Origin: Cyclospora cayetanensis
Lineage: Eukaryota; Apicomplexa; Conoidasida; Eucoccidiorida; Eimeriidae
Direction: 5' to 3'
Assembly (NCBI RefSeq): GCF_002999335.1
Contig: NW_020312093.1
Location: forward strand, 1-64,000
Length of the DNA stretch: 64,000 nt
Below the pieces are notes generated by a model that saw only the letters and a list, made by a program, of their open reading frames with translations, did no database searches and was not told where the DNA came from. Both the position numbers and the translations under genes were made by a program. Positions within the stretch are counted from its first letter, which is position 1. Each line of letters begins with the position of its first letter. Of this stretch, positions 46,779 to 59,807 are shown piece after piece.

Positions 46779-48763
46779 CTAGCCGTCTCCATCTGAATCA
46801 GTGTCTGCAAGCGGCCTAGCCGCTGGACCGAGGCCTAGAGCCTCTCTTAGATCCCTCCAAACGGCGGCAGTGAAGGGCGAAAGCACAGCCTGACTCGTCT
46901 CTGGCTTGCTTCCTTTGCTGCTGCTGCTACTACTACTACTGCTACTACTGGTTCTTCTGCTGGTGCTGCTTTTACCGCTGCTGCTGGTGTTGCTGCTGCC
47001 TTGATTGCTGCTGCCGTGGCCGTTGCTGCTGTCGACACAGGATGCCTGTGGACCGCAGCAACGCAGCGCGAAGCGATACGCTTTGTGAAGAAGCATCAGG
47101 ATCTTTTGCTACCGGCCGCAGCGGCCCCGAGACATGCTGTTGCGCGAACTTGCAGGAACAAGCACATGCAAAAGTGCTGGCAGTGGAGATTCCCCTCGCC
47201 TGTGCTGGGCGTGCTGCCCTCTAACAGCAGCTGTCTCAAGCCTCCTTCTGCACTGTACCTACCTGCACCATGAGGACGCCGTCGTGGTCAGTAGAAAGCG
47301 AAATGTGGCCATCTCGCAGCAGACCTGTGAGGCAAAAGAGGCGCATGCAGCTGCCCGTGAAGCCGCCCTCCTCACGGGGGTCTATTGCCAGCTCCCACAG
47401 CGGTATCGCGGCAGCAGCGGCTTGCTGCATGCTTCCGCTTGAGGCTTCCCTTCCTCCATCAGAAGGAGCAGCAGCGGCTTCAGCAGCAGCGCGTCTCTTT
47501 CGCAAGAATTCCAGCAGACGCTGAGTCAGCCGCAACGTTGCAGCTTCACGCTGCTCATCGCTCGAGGCCTGAGACGAGTTCACAGGAGTCGGTGGAAGCC
47601 GGAGGCGGCTTTTAGTAGAGCAGAAATTTGACATCCAATCGCTAAAACTGCGTATTTGAGAAGCTTTGAGAGTACAAATCAGAGGACCATACTGGCTCGT
47701 CTGCAATGCGCGTGCTTGTGCAAGGGTTTCTCCGAGAGCGCTTGCGTGTGGATCGCCGCCTCGTCAGTGCAGCAGCTCCTGCAGCAGCAGATCCTGCAGC
47801 AGCAGCTCCTGCAGCAGCAGCTCCTGCTGCTCCGTCTTTCGGATCGGCAGCAGCAGCGAGAGCAGCGCTCAGAGCCGCCGCGACGGGGGCAGCCGTGAAA
47901 GCCTCCGCCTCCAAGAGACTCCAGGAGCTCAAGCTTAGGGGTAGCGCGCTCCCCAGCGCTGCAAAGGAGAGGCCTCCTGCGTCTTCGCTGAACTGCGAAG
48001 GCGTGTACACATAGGCACACACCTGCAGAGCAGAGGCATCCTAGGCTTGCGCTTTTGGATCCACGCGTCTTTTCCTGCTTGGAGTGGTCTCCAAAAGGGT
48101 AGTCGTTGGGACGGCTGTTTGGGAGTGCATCCCCAGCCCTCTCGCATCGCTAGCAGGGGCTCAATCCTCGCCTCAGCCATGCATCGGTTACAACTCTGAC
48201 AAGCGACAAAAGAGAATGGCGTGCCTACTTACGGAATCCTTCCAGCTGTGGAGGAGCTGTAGCGAGGTTTCCAAGTGGACCTGGTGATTGAGTCGGCGAC
48301 TTTGGCTTTGGAGTGCGAGGCTCAGCGCAGAGCCATGCGTGCAGCTGCTGCCGACTGCCTGCGGCAGAGAGAGCATTCGCAGCAGAGGCAGGAGGAGGGT
48401 AACAAAAAGCCGAGAGATGCAGCAAGGGGACCGACTGGAGCAGCGACATCCACTGCCCCCCTCCAGATCCTCCGCAAGCGTCCTCTATCCTTACGGTTTG
48501 AAAAAAAAGGACCAACCTACGTAAGTATCGTTCGGCGTGATAACGTCTAAGAGGGCTCCGTCGAGGCGCAAGTTTTTCTGCAGTTCGGTGCTGCTGCTCT
48601 TGGAGAAGGCAGCCTGCAGCAGTGACGAGTGACGCGAGAGCGATGCATACAGACTGCACACGGAGGAGGCACTCAGACATCCGGATCCAGACGCGCTGCT
48701 GCGAAGACTGCTGGGAGGACTGCCGCGAGTGGGAGCTTTCTCGGGGGGTGTTGTGGGGTCCAT
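46779..48763 (-). CDS. Nse4-like kleisin subunit of SMC5/6 complex (3' exons firm, 5' part unresolved)
   Basis: Nse4 is the kleisin that bridges the SMC5/6 heads in DNA repair. Two 3' exons fit: complement of 47263..47568 (start less certain) and 46779..47045. The first contains EAATLRLTQRLLEFLRKRR, an Ala-rich insertion, then IPLWELAIDPREEGGFTGSC, MRLFCLTGLLRDGHISLSTD and HDGVLMVQ. This follows the Nse4 C-terminal domain 'PL.F..LVIDP.SF..TVEN.F..SFLVRDG...L..D....PV'. The last exon has a Ser-rich linker and ends ETSQAVLSPFTAAVWRDLRE followed by ALGLGPAARPL, like human 'RNQGIIALSYRDWEEIVKTFEI'. Upstream minus-strand frames reach 48763 (SLYASLSRHSSLLQAAFSKS), but I could not chain them or find the N-terminal Nse4 motif. 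The start coordinate is the furthest candidate, not a proven start. Confidence 0.6.
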
Positions 48764-49509
48764 GTTTCTCGAGGTTCAGCTGGTGCGAGCTGCTGCTTCT
48801 TCTGCTCCTCTTGAGCAGCGTGGGGAGGTAGAGACACCTGTCAGCGGCCTAGGTGGCTAGTCAGCAGTCGCCCCACTGCTGCTGCTACTGGAGAGCTCCT
48901 GTGGTAACAGGGTAGGGTGGGCGGCTGCCTGGGAAAGACGAGAGTTGGGAAGGAGGGAGGCGCGTGCAAAGCGGCCCCTCCTCAGCCTCCATAGTGAACG
49001 TCGAGCCGCGTGTGGCGAGGGCATGCGTCTGAAGGCTTGATCGCTCGGTGGGAAGGCGGTGAAGCAGCGAGGCACGCGCTGGAGTGCCTAGGGGTTGCCG
49101 CTCTAAAGGCTAGAAGCGCAGTGTGTGGGTGTGTTTCTCCGGGGGAGAGGAGGAGGAAGGAGTTCATAGGACCTGCTGCAGGGGGCATGTGTTGGTGTTC
49201 AGGTGAAGGCTGAGTCTCGGAGGAAGGATCCGTAGACGCTGGGGGTTACTTTGGAGTAGCTGGACGGACTTGAGAGCTGGGGATTTGAGAGGAGCGACAA
49301 GTCGCTTTCTTGTGAGAAACGGATCCGAAACAGCAGATTTCAGTGTGTCTTGTCATAGGGAGAAGGCTGTTTCGGAGTGGAGCGCTCTTCTGTGTGCATG
49401 CATGTCGTGAATTTTAAGCCCCATCGCGGCGGAAGAGCATCATCACCTAGGCTTCCTTGCGGTGAGAGCGCGTTCTGATCCACGCATCTGGTCCTTCTTA
49501 GAGGCGTGA
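48764..49509. other. Interval without a supported gene
   Basis: Nothing recognisable was seen. Frames are short and the sequence is G-rich on the plus strand at 48.9-49.2 kb. Confidence 0.4.
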
Positions 49510-51228
49510 AATGCGCAGAACTGAAGATATTGGGAGGCTGAACAGAGAAAGACACCTTGGAGACCTCCCCGACACCCCCGCCGCTGCTGTCGGCAGCACC
49601 CCGCGCGGCAGTCTTGGCGAGTCGACAGCTTAATGGCCCCTCCTGCAGTCTGCGTCGTGCAACTGCTTCTGTCGCTGCTGCTTCTATTGCTGCGTACAGA
49701 GGACGCTCTCGGGCTCCCTGCAACAAGCTTTGCGCTGCAAGTTGTCGAGTCTGCGACACTCCTCGCAAAAGTGCCGCCGTCTCCCCCAACTTGCGGCAGA
49801 GCGTCCGTTGTTGGGCTGTCGGTGCAGCAGCAGAGGCAGCCCTTTGCTGGGAGCGCCTCAGTTTGTCTGTTTCTGACTCTGAACGGCTGCTGTCGCGGAA
49901 GCCGGACGCCCTCCTGCTTGAGCACGAGCAGCGCCTTTGCCAGCTGCAGCTCTCCCAGGAGCGCTGGCGACGGCACTGGAAACAGCAGCAGCAGCAGCGA
50001 AAGGAGCAACAGCGAAAAGAGCAACAGCGAAAACAGCAGCAGACACCAAAACCTTCGCCGGGATAAACGGCGAAGAGGCAGCAGCAGCAGCAGCGGCTGG
50101 TTCGCGATCGCCAAGCGGCAGCACATACGGGCAGGCAGGCTTCAAGAGTCGATCAAGCGTATTCTTCAGAAGTTTCTTATCCGGCACGGTAAGTGCCCAC
50201 GAATTTGGCAGCATTTTACTCGGGAGCAATGAAGGGACTGAGGCGAGCAGCCTGCAAGCTCCGGCGTTCTGGGGGGGGGGGGAAGAAAGGGATAGAGAGA
50301 AGCGCGTGCTGGCCGTTCAAGTGCTTTCTAAACGCTTCATGAAAAGCCACCTCCCTTCTACCCCTGGATGTTGGCTACCTCTGCACAGTGTCTTGACTTG
50401 CTCTTGCGTGCTGCCGCAGCCCACAGGTTCATGCCCTCCAGCCACCCCAGTACATACAGCGCCGCAGAGGACGCATTCAGAATAGACACGGAAGGAGGAC
50501 GAGAGGGATGGGAGAATGGTGGCGACGAAGACGCAGCGGCAGCAGCAGCAGCGTGCAGCATCGATGTGGTGTCAGTACATCTCCACAAGGGCCTTGAAGT
50601 AGCAGATGTTGAACTGTCCATTGATGCGGAGCCTGGGGAGCAGCGCCATGTGAGCGTTACTTGCCGTTGCGCCGACGTCTCCCTATCGCATACACGTGCT
50701 CTCGCGTATCTACTGAGGAATGCGTGTGTAAATTCTTGCATGAAGCTCTCATGCGCGAATCCGAAAAGTGGCGTCCGAATGCTCCGCTGCCGCTGCTTTG
50801 CCTGATTCAGATTTTTGCCGCGCTGCAGCGGGGAGTAGGAACACTGCGTTCTGAAATTGCAGCGAGCCTGCGGCTTCGGAGGGCTCCCCTGCTGCGGCTT
50901 TCTCTCTGCGATCTACAAAGAGCATCCAGTACCTTTGAACGCTAAACTCTAGAACCTGACAGAATCGCAACCCTCCAGAAGAATCGGGAGCTCAGCTGGC
51001 ATGCATGCGCGCTCCCCTCTCGCTTGTCGAAAGCACACGCCTTTTCTCCAAGCCTCCTAACCTGCTCCTGCTGTGTCTGCGACCTCAGACCTCTTCTCGT
51101 TGCTGCAGTGCCTCGAGACAGCGCAGAATCAGCAGCCAGAAGAGCAGGAAGAGGCGGAGAAGGCGCTTCTGCAGCGCCTAGAGCAGCAGCTTGACCCCAT
51201 GCAACAGCAGCGGTTACGGCGCCATTGA
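49510..51228 (+). CDS. Unknown multi-exon protein (plus strand), approximate span
   Basis: Plus-strand segments look coding but cannot be assigned. A candidate start (MRRTEDIGRLNRERHL, ATG 49510) is followed by SDSERLLSRKPDALLLEHEQ, then RLCQLQLSQERWRRHWK and a Gln/Lys run (~49860-50060). Segment 50368-50650 reads CSIDVVSVHLHKGLEVADVE then LSIDAEPGEQRH and ends at a GTGAGC donor. About 50750-50870 reads MRESEKWRPNAPLPLLCLIQ then IFAALQRGVG. A last exon (~51091-51228) reads LFSLLQCLETAQNQQPEEQE, then EAEKALLQRLEQQLDP, ending in TGA. Helical and coiled-coil texture dominates. A minus-strand frame at 49858-50229 is also partly protein-like, so strand assignment of the 5' part is unsure. Confidence 0.35.
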
Positions 51229-52184
51229 GCCTGAAAGCCGCACTTCGTGGGCAGGGTGGGGAGCGGGATGGGGGTGGTGGTAATAGGGGGGGTGGTGGTA
51301 ACAGGGGTGGTGGTGGTAATAGAGGGGCTAAGAGAGCGCCTCTGCTCTCGAATAGTGGGAACCGAAAGGACGCAGCTCTTTATAGAATGGTATACGCAGT
51401 GCCTCTTAGCATGCGAAACTACAGGCTGCAAATCTTAGCAGCAGCAGGAGCTGCAACAGGAGCAGCAGCAGCAATCTGCTGCTGTTCCTGTTGAGGCTGA
51501 AGAGCTCCCAGGTGTGAGAGGGAGATGCAAACGCAGCATCAGCAGCAGGCAGGGGGTGCGGCTGTTGCTGCCGATCCAAAACATCCCTTAACGGGCAGTA
51601 ACGGCGGCAGCTCTGGAGGCTGCTGCCGGGAGTGCCCAGCTGTACGTGTGACTGCTCCCTGAAGTGCATTTTATTCCGAAGCAGGAGGAGTATGCATCTT
51701 TGTGCTCGAGCGCCCAATATCGTTCGTGAAGGGAGGCCCCCCCTCCTCTGGCTCCTCAGGGGACTGCTTTTCTGTCGGATCCTCGATCCGCCTTCCTTCC
51801 CCCGCCTGCAGCCTGCGGCGCGTAAAAACACCGAAGGGCCAGAAAACACCACAGATACCACCACAAACACGTGAATGAGGGTGCACAGAGCGACCCTCCC
51901 GCAAAGCGCTGCTGCTGCTGCTGCTGCTTATCATTATCTCCAAATGTGCGTTGGCAGCAACTTGCGTGGACTGCTGCGAACCCATGGTGGGGCCGTCATT
52001 CGTTTCGCGAGGCGCTTTGCGTCGCCAGTTTTTTGCACCCCAAAGGGTTTGGCACAGGCTCCGTCAGTTTGCATGCATGCAAATTGACGCGGCACTCTAG
52101 CTCGCGAGGCTTGTCTCAAGAGGATTCGTGGTGCAACAAGGCCTCCTCTGACATTAGGGCAAAGGCTCTCCTTAGCACTGTTCG

Positions 52185-55100
52185 TTACCTGAGGATTAGA
52201 GCCTCGTGTTCTTGCTTGAGTTGTTGACAGTAACAACGCAATCGGTGATGGCGAAGGCCGATCTCGTAAAGCACCGACGCCAGCAAGCGCTGCTCTCTCC
52301 GGCTCTGTTCCGCACCGTCCTCTCTGAAGAGACAAAATCCAGATCCGAAATTCGCTGGCAATCCACACGCAGAGCGCACCCCAAGTCTTTCTCTCGAGTT
52401 ACTACAAGGCGCCCACACCCGCTTGCTGCCCACGAGGAAGGCTGCAGCCCTCAACTGCAGTCTTTCAAACGCACATGGCCTTCCTGTAGAAGCTAGACTC
52501 CCTGTCACGGATTTGCAGCTGCTCTTTCAGAGCATTCAGTGCCCCCTCAGTCTGCTTCTCGAGCTGCGCCTTCACAAGATCTATCTGCAGCTGCTGCTGC
52601 TCCTTGGAGGCAGCCACCTGAGCCTCTGCTGCAGCCAAACGCACCTACGCATGCGCAGCAAGAGCAGCAAGAGCAGTAGCCCACAAGAAGCACGAGCAGA
52701 CGCACTTTCAAGGCGTCGCACGTCGGCGGCTGTCTGCTGAGCAGAGCAGCCGCAGCACTAGCAGCAGGCTCATCGCAAACAGTTGCCTCCCTCCCACCCC
52801 GCAGCAGGTCAGACAGTAGAATTTTCTCTAGTACCTTGAGCTCGTCTGCTGCGCTCGTCCCCCTCGAGTCGTTCTTTGCAAACGCTTCCATCATTTGTTT
52901 CGTCAGCTGATCCTTACTCTGCAGCACAAAGCGCAGAGCTCGTTAGGCTTCGACCGCGTTGCATGCCTGCCTTTTAAACAGCCCGAGGGCAAAGAGGGTA
53001 GCTCGGAAGGCTTTCTCTCACAACGACTTTCCCGTATCTCCCCAGCGCAGCTGGTGTTGCCGCTGCGAAGTTCACCGCTGGGGAAGGGCATGTCTATGGA
53101 GGGTAACTAGCTTCAGGGTAAAAGGACTCATAGCTTATTAGACTTGACTTGTGCAAATCGTGAGGGGAGGGTGCACACCTCCGTAAGATCCTTGACACTG
53201 CTCTGCAGCTCCGCATTTTTAGCTATGAGCTCATTGATTTGCTGCTGGAGCTGCTCCTTGTCTCCTTCCTTCTCTTGCTGCTTCTGAAGCAACTGCAGCT
53301 GCGCAAGAGTGACCCCTTGAGCCTTTTCCAATCTCTTCTTAACGCGTATGGCGTCGTCGAGCTCGCTCTCCAGCTAAGAACAGGCAGGCACGCAAAGAAC
53401 ACATTTGTCAGAACGGGCTAAAACAAAGTGTACAGACATGCAATTGCATGCAGCACATGCAAAAGGATGGAGACTCAGGGTAAGAGCTGGCAACAACGGA
53501 CTTCTGCAACACGCGCTGCTAGAGCCTCCTTATCTTCCGAGGATTTGGCCGCATTAACGACTTTCGCCTCCCCGGCACTTTTTCTGCATTCGCAGCACAA
53601 CGGCTCCGAAGGCGAGGAATAAACGGGCGACAAGCTGCCAAACAGTTCGAAAGCCTATGGGCGAACTTCCGGCCGTCTCTCGAAGGCGAATACACAGTCT
53701 GCCCCCTTGCCGCAAGGCACCAACCCTGCTGCCTACGCGCCAGCGAGGCAGCTGCATGCACATCTAACCACGCGGCTGCGCTGCGCGTACGGAAGGCCCT
53801 TGCATGCACGAAGAATCAGCGCGCTAACTGCCTCGCAACCTGCATATCGAAAAACTGCTGGCTACCACTCTGCGAGCACCGTGCGTGCTGACCTGGCCTT
53901 CTCGAGCTCCTGCTGTAAAGCCTCGATCTCGAATGTCTTCGCGTCGAATTCAGCCTCCTTTCGCACCAAGGTAAGCTGCGCAACTTCCCTGCAGCGCACA
54001 AACAAACGCACAACCATACACAAACACACAAACAAACATACACACATGTTACACATGTATGTATGTATATACATATAGGTCCTCACTCCAAGCTTCTCTA
54101 AGGCCCCGCCGCAGTGGAGCATGGGCTAGCTGCCTAGGAAGGAGCAAAGCAAGACATGGCGTTGCATGCATGCCCGCTCAAAATAAGGCTTGCCAAAGGC
54201 GCATCCTGCGGTCCTGCTGAGGCGTGGCTCCTAACCCCCTTTAGACAGCTCTCCCACAGACTCCCCGATCGAACGCCCTACTAAGCAGCTCTGCAGTGTC
54301 AAGTGGAGACGTTTCGCATACGCTTTCTTTTCTGCAGCCTTGACTTTAGATTCCAGTTCTTTCTTTTGCGTCTGCAAGGCCTCGCCAAGCGCTCGCGCCT
54401 CCACCAATTTCTCTTCGATATCTACGCGCAGACACCAATACAAACGCCACCTTTGCACAGACCCTGAACCTCGAGCAGGGAATGGGAGCAGCTTTTGAGG
54501 CTTTTAAACCCGACTGCCCACCCTCCCTTTCACTCCGCCGTGCAGCTGTTTACAGGCCAGAGTGCGAGGCGGGGATGGTACGCCTTGCGCTTTGCGCTGC
54601 AGAGAGGAAGAGAGAGAGGCAGAGAGAGAGAAAGGACCAGCTGACAAAGCACACGATCGAATTCGAGGCGAACTGCGCGCAGCGCCCTGCTGATTTGCAG
54701 TTCGCATGCTGCAGCCTACCCGCAGCTTTTTCCTTGTACAGCTCCACCGACTTTTTGAGAGCGGTGGCTTCTCCAGGGTCCGGACTGGCGTCAATCAGTT
54801 TCTCCAGATTTGCCTAGGCGGCGCAGCACGTGCAGAGAGAATTAGAGCGCGGGCTAAAAGGCGCTAGCCAGCTAGCTGACGCCGCGCGTGCAGCAAGGCA
54901 CTGAGAAAGCGACGCGAGCAAGGCAGGCAGCGAGCTAGACAGCAGGCAAAGCGCCAGCAACGCCTGATTTCCCCAGATAAAATATGCTTCACAGCTTCAC
55001 ACCCCATCGGAACGTGGAGCTTGCACGCTGCGAAAAGGGGCAGTTGCTGCTCGCAGCTTCCGCGCAAGCTTCCCTGGCTAGCAGGGTGGCTTCTTAGAGT

Positions 55101-57583
55101 GTATTTTTTCTCTCCGAGAACAGCAGAGCACCCACCTTGTTCTGTTGCTCGAGCCTCGCGACGGCCTCCTTGAGCTCCGGAATTTCCTTCAGTTTGTTTT
55201 TATACGTTTCCACCTGCACCTCCAGTGCTTGGGCCCTGCGAGACTCTGACTTCGCCATCTCGAGCTCATCCTGCAGCCTGTATTCACGGAAGCCACAGGC
55301 AGCCGCGAAGGCGGCAAGCCTACTTGATCTCCGCAGTCAAGGCTCTAGGGTTTAGCCGGAGGAGCGTGAAGATCTCAAACAGCCAAGCGGCGGAGCATGC
55401 GCGTCTAGGGGCAAAAAAAGGGTCTCTAAACTAGGCTCTCCTTGTGTTCAGGAATCGCTTAGGCAGATCGCAGCGTGACAGACGCTCGACGCCTCTCAAA
55501 GGCGGCAACAGCGTGGTCGGCGGCGTCTCACTCGTTGACGCGCTGCTTCAGCTTTTCGTCAAGTTTCTTTTTTTCCTTCTTTTCTGTCTGCACGCAACAA
55601 ACGGCGAGCACCACGTCTCGACGCTGAGTGCTGCCTTCGCGCAGGGGCAGAACCCCGCGCGTTTTGCGGCCTCCCAGCAAGCGGTTACAAGAAGAAGAAA
55701 GGACAAGACACCCACTTCGAGCTCCGCCTTAAGCTTGGTGATCGTCTTCTCAAGCTCGTCGGCTTGAGTCACGAACTCCTTCTGAACGCAGAAAGACGCA
55801 GACAGAGCAACTCCCGCAGAAACGTGAAAAGCCCCTTTTGGACGGACTGCCAGATCCGCCTTGTCGCAAAGCCTCTGAGAGACCACCCCTTGAGCCGCAC
55901 AGCTTTCGCCTGAGCGTCTCAGCTCACCACAAGACTGTCTTTCTTGCGTTCAAGCTGAATCTCTAGCGTCATGCGCTTGTTCTTCTCCTGCTCTCTGTCC
56001 TGCTCGGTGCGCTTGAGCCTGTCTAGAAGGGCTTCCCTCTGCGTCTCGCTGTCGGCCAGTTGCGCCTTCGCTGCAGCCAGTTGATCCTTCAGTGCCGCTA
56101 CTTGCGCGTTCAGCCGCTGCGCCAGAGGCCCCCCCCCCCCTCTTTCTCCCTCGCCGTCGTCATGCCCAGAGGGATGCGCGGAAGATCCCCAGCTCTTTGA
56201 CAGCGCAGCAACCTCCGGGAAAGCCTTCGAATCGTCCTGCGCAGACGCGTGACTCACCACCCACTCTCGAGCGCCATTCAAGGCCACCCCCCTTGTATTG
56301 ACAGCAAAGAGACAAGACAGCGAAGCCTGCCGCCACTGCATCAATTAAAGTAGGCGGCTAGCCGCGGAAGGCGAGCGGCTGCTGCTGCTGGGCCGCTGTC
56401 AGCGCGGCGTTGGCTTTTCCGCAAAGACAAAACTCATGTACACACAGGCAGCAACTCCGCGAGCGGGGGTTCCTGCCTGTACACCTGCAGCGGGTAGCAG
56501 TGCAGCGAGCTAGGCTTCTCTTAGAGCCCGTGACTGACATCGTCCGCATAAAACTGAATGACGCGTTGGATGACGGTCTGCGAGGTCTCGCTAAGCTGCA
56601 TGAAGCGGGCGACGACTTCTTGGCATTCGCTCTGAATCGAAATGAGCAGGATGAATTCGTAGAGCTTCAACACCTGCACAGGAGACACAACAACAAAACC
56701 CCCCCACACACATACATACACATACACATCATCGCAAACCACAACCCTGGCCCTCTCTTTGCGCACTGAAAAGCCCCGCCTAATGATCCAGCCAACCTCC
56801 GCAAACACGAATCTCGCCATCACAAAAAAACGCAAGATCTTAATGCACTTGTCTTGAACCCTTGCCCATGAAACCCTTCAGGAGGAAGGCGTTGCTCAGA
56901 GTGCAGGGAAGCATTGTTTAGAAAGGCGCTGCGCTTGCACGGTATTTATCCTGTGAGCCGGCTCTAATTCAAGCGCAGAAGGCGCATATGCTTTTTCCGT
57001 TTACGAAGAAGGGTGGCGGGGTCTCTTCTCCATCGAGGAAGACGCTAAATGTGTTGCAAAACGCTGGTCAGGCCGGGCACTGCGGCAGCAGCGAGAAGCT
57101 TACCAGTGAGGAGTTGCCGTTCAGCAACTCTGGGATGTGTGCCTTAAGGACATCGAAATCTGATTGAAACTTGTTCTCCAAGAATTCGTTCATGTAGTAG
57201 AGCATGTTCTCTACCGCCGCCTGCAGGCACCACGGGCGCATACACCGTGGGAATGCGGTTAAGAAAAGTGCCGGATGTGTGTTCAGAAATGCGGGCATTC
57301 AAGTTGGAGCTGCGAAGGCCGGGTCCTTCTCATGGAAGGAAGGCGTGTGCAAGTTTAGGCGATGCATGCATGCAGTCCATACCTGCGGAGATTCACACTC
57401 CGTCGGGTGCATGGATTGGTCAAACCACGCGGGGTAGATCTTATTTAGCGCTTCCCAGATGACTTCTGCATCTCCTGCAGCTTTGATGCTTTGTGGCGGC
57501 TTTGATACGAGGAAGCATTTGCCTGTCAGATCCAGCAGGGTGTCTTCATCCAAGAACGGCAAAGGAGTGAAGTACGAGGCCAT
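52185..57583 (-). CDS. HOOK: HOOK-family dynein adaptor protein
   Basis: HOOK proteins link cargo to dynein; a Toxoplasma HOOK acts in microneme secretion. Exons (complement): 57383..57583, 57104..57220, 56539..56673, 55928..56236, 55716..55781, 55532..55587, 55136..55277, 54720..54813, then ~54311..54421, ~53893..53988, ~53505..53570 (phases not fully resolved), 53179..53373, 52706..52918, 52475..52644, 52185..52323; about 680-700 residues. The N-terminal HOOK domain (~150 residues) reads AEVIWEALNKIYPAWFDQSM, AVENMLYYMNEFLENKF, LKLYEFILLISIQSECQEVV and ETSQTVIQRVIQFYADD, the order seen in HOOK1-3. A long coiled coil follows (e.g. RLNAQVAALKDQLAAAKAQL; ESRRAQALEVQVETYKNKLK; INELIAKNAELQSSVKDLTE). 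The C-terminus SRREQRLLASVLYEIGLRHH recalls the conserved HOOK end 'E..L..SAWYN.GM..H'. Start: ATG 57583, with the domain beginning about 15 residues later. Confidence 0.85.
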
Positions 57584-59807
57584 CTTTGCGGTGTGAAGTT
57601 GCGATCTTGGGGTTTATTGGGAATTTCGGGGCTTGGCACGCATAGTTAAAAATTGTGCGCACGTTATGATGACCCTTTGGGGGGGGAGAGAGAACGAAAG
57701 GGGGGAGAGAGAGGCCCCTCTTAGGGTTGTGTCGAGGTGGGAGGGAGCGGCTCGTGAAAACAGAGAAAAGTACGGGCGGCAGGAACAGCCTGCACTCCCA
57801 ATGAAGACAAGAAGGCGTGCACATGCACCGCAGCCGCCTTCGTATGCAGAGCTGTACGATTCAACTGCAGGAACTCAACGGCGTCGCGTTCGCTGAGGAC
57901 CCCTTCATGAAGAAAAGGAGCTCTATCCAGCTCTGCAGGCGGCAAGCAAGGCCTCGAGGGCCCCAAATGACTCTCTCCCTCTGTAAAATCAGTGTTTAGG
58001 CGCGCTTGCTCGGCAAACTGCGTACTAATCGCTCAATGCGCAGCCGTCATGCTTGCGGCTTGCCGGCTGTGGCACTCCGGGGAAACAGCATTAGCGGGAG
58101 TTGTCTGCGTTCGAACAAGCGAAAAAGAGAATGATGAAAACAATATCGGGAAATTTCACTCGTTAGTCCCTCGTCCTCCCCGAGGGCTCATACAGCTACT
58201 GCACACCGACAGCGGCAACAGCACAAAAAGGGCTGCGGTGGGCAGAGCTGCCCTGAGTACCGACAAATACTCACAAGGGCCCCCCATCGTACCATTTTTC
58301 TTCTTTCTCTTGTTTGATTGCGCAAAAGGGGACGCGCACAGTCTCCGTTGTTGCCTCGATTGCCTCGTCTACGGATGCGGAGGGAGGCCTCGATCGCCTG
58401 CGCCTCGCGCTTGTGTCCTCCATCTCACGTCTGTACGGCCCCTTCGTCATCAACAAATCATTGCCGCCACGGAGGCAGCAGCGCCTTCAAGTGGCTCAAG
58501 CCACGAACCAGCATGCGCGCGTTTTTTCTAGGGCCCGTGTGAGCAGTGTCTGTGACCTCTGCGCAACGCCGAACACCCCTTCCTCTTCATGATCTTTCTG
58601 ACCAGAACGCGCTCTGCTGCTGAAATACCGCAGCAAGCAAATCGCAGTGGCTTGCTCACGCCCACTGGGAGTTGGTTGGAGCGCCGCAAGACGACGGCAG
58701 AAACACATCCTGGCTGGCGGGACGCAGGCAGGCACAGACATAAGCTTTTTGCACAGGTAGAAGCAGGCACACCGAATGTGCAGACTGCCGCAAGAGACGG
58801 TACAGACACGGCATGAAAAAAAGGGGGAAGACCCATAGCAAGAAGCGGTGAGACAAGGAGACCACTGCGCGCCCTTGAAAACTCAGCACGAGGAGCATCT
58901 CACTCGGGTGGCGTTTTACCTGGGAGCGCCATAAACCGCTTCGCCGTTGAAACGTTAGGCGCTCTTTTTGTTTGTCCTCTACCGCTGACTGAGGTTACCG
59001 GTTTTGCACGGACACATATAGCTAGAGCGTTCGTTGTTGCGACCTGAAATAGCTCCTTTTCTACGTGGCAGCACTTTGAATCTCCGGTTCGCCCCTGCCT
59101 GCTTGCCGTATCGCTTTTTTGGGTGCACTCTCCGTTGCGTTTCTCCAGTGTGTAGGTCTGGCGATGACTAGGGCTCCGTGATTGCCATTTCAAAAGCCCC
59201 CACTTGGTATCTGGGGAGAAGGGGCGCTCGTGCGAAAGGCTCACGTGCCTTCCGCCTTGCACACGGCCCTTCCGCCGAGAGCGCGCCTAAACAAAGGGCA
59301 TGGGTGTAGTGCAATGCGAGCAGTGGAACACTGCGGGAGGCAGCGCGGGAAAGGCGGAAAGGGAAACGGTAGGGCAGTCCGCTACAGTGCGTCTTCGGAA
59401 CAAGAAGGGGCAGCAGCAGTTTCTAGCGTTGCTCTGCTGCCCTCGCGCGCATCCACCGTGCCCTTTTATGTGCACGAGCGAGAGAGCGAATAAGGGACAG
59501 ATGGCCCCCCAGCGGCCAGTGATGCAAAGGCACCCGAGACATGGGCTGCGAAAATGCGACATGTCTAAGCAGCTGTGTTAGGCCTTTTTAAGGAGGCGCT
59601 TGGTTGCCCCTCTAGAGAGCGACCCTTCCCCGCGAAAAGAGGGGAAGGAAGGGCATAACGGAATGCAGGGTGCGAAGGCGTCGCCTAAAAGGGACGGGCG
59701 GATCCGTGTACGGGTATGTGTGAATGCATCTGTGTTCCATGCACACGGCGGGCCCCCAAACGGCGGCACACGGGGAGATCGATGTATTAAAAAGCAGAAA
59801 GAAAACA
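57584..59807. other. Region between HOOK and AP-4 mu genes; possible small minus-strand gene
   Basis: No gene can be fixed. Minus-strand pieces look partly coding: 58275-58423 starts MEDTSARRRRSRPPSASVDE, continues to KQEKEEKWYDGG and ends at a consensus GTGAGT donor. 57721-57966 contains DRAPFLHEGVLSERDAVEFL followed by QLNRTALHTKAAAVHVHAFL. The phase at the donor does not fit the obvious acceptor, so they were not joined. A further segment near 58510-58590 reads EEEGVFGVAQRSQTLLTRAL. They may be 5' HOOK sequence or an independent short gene. Confidence 0.3.
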
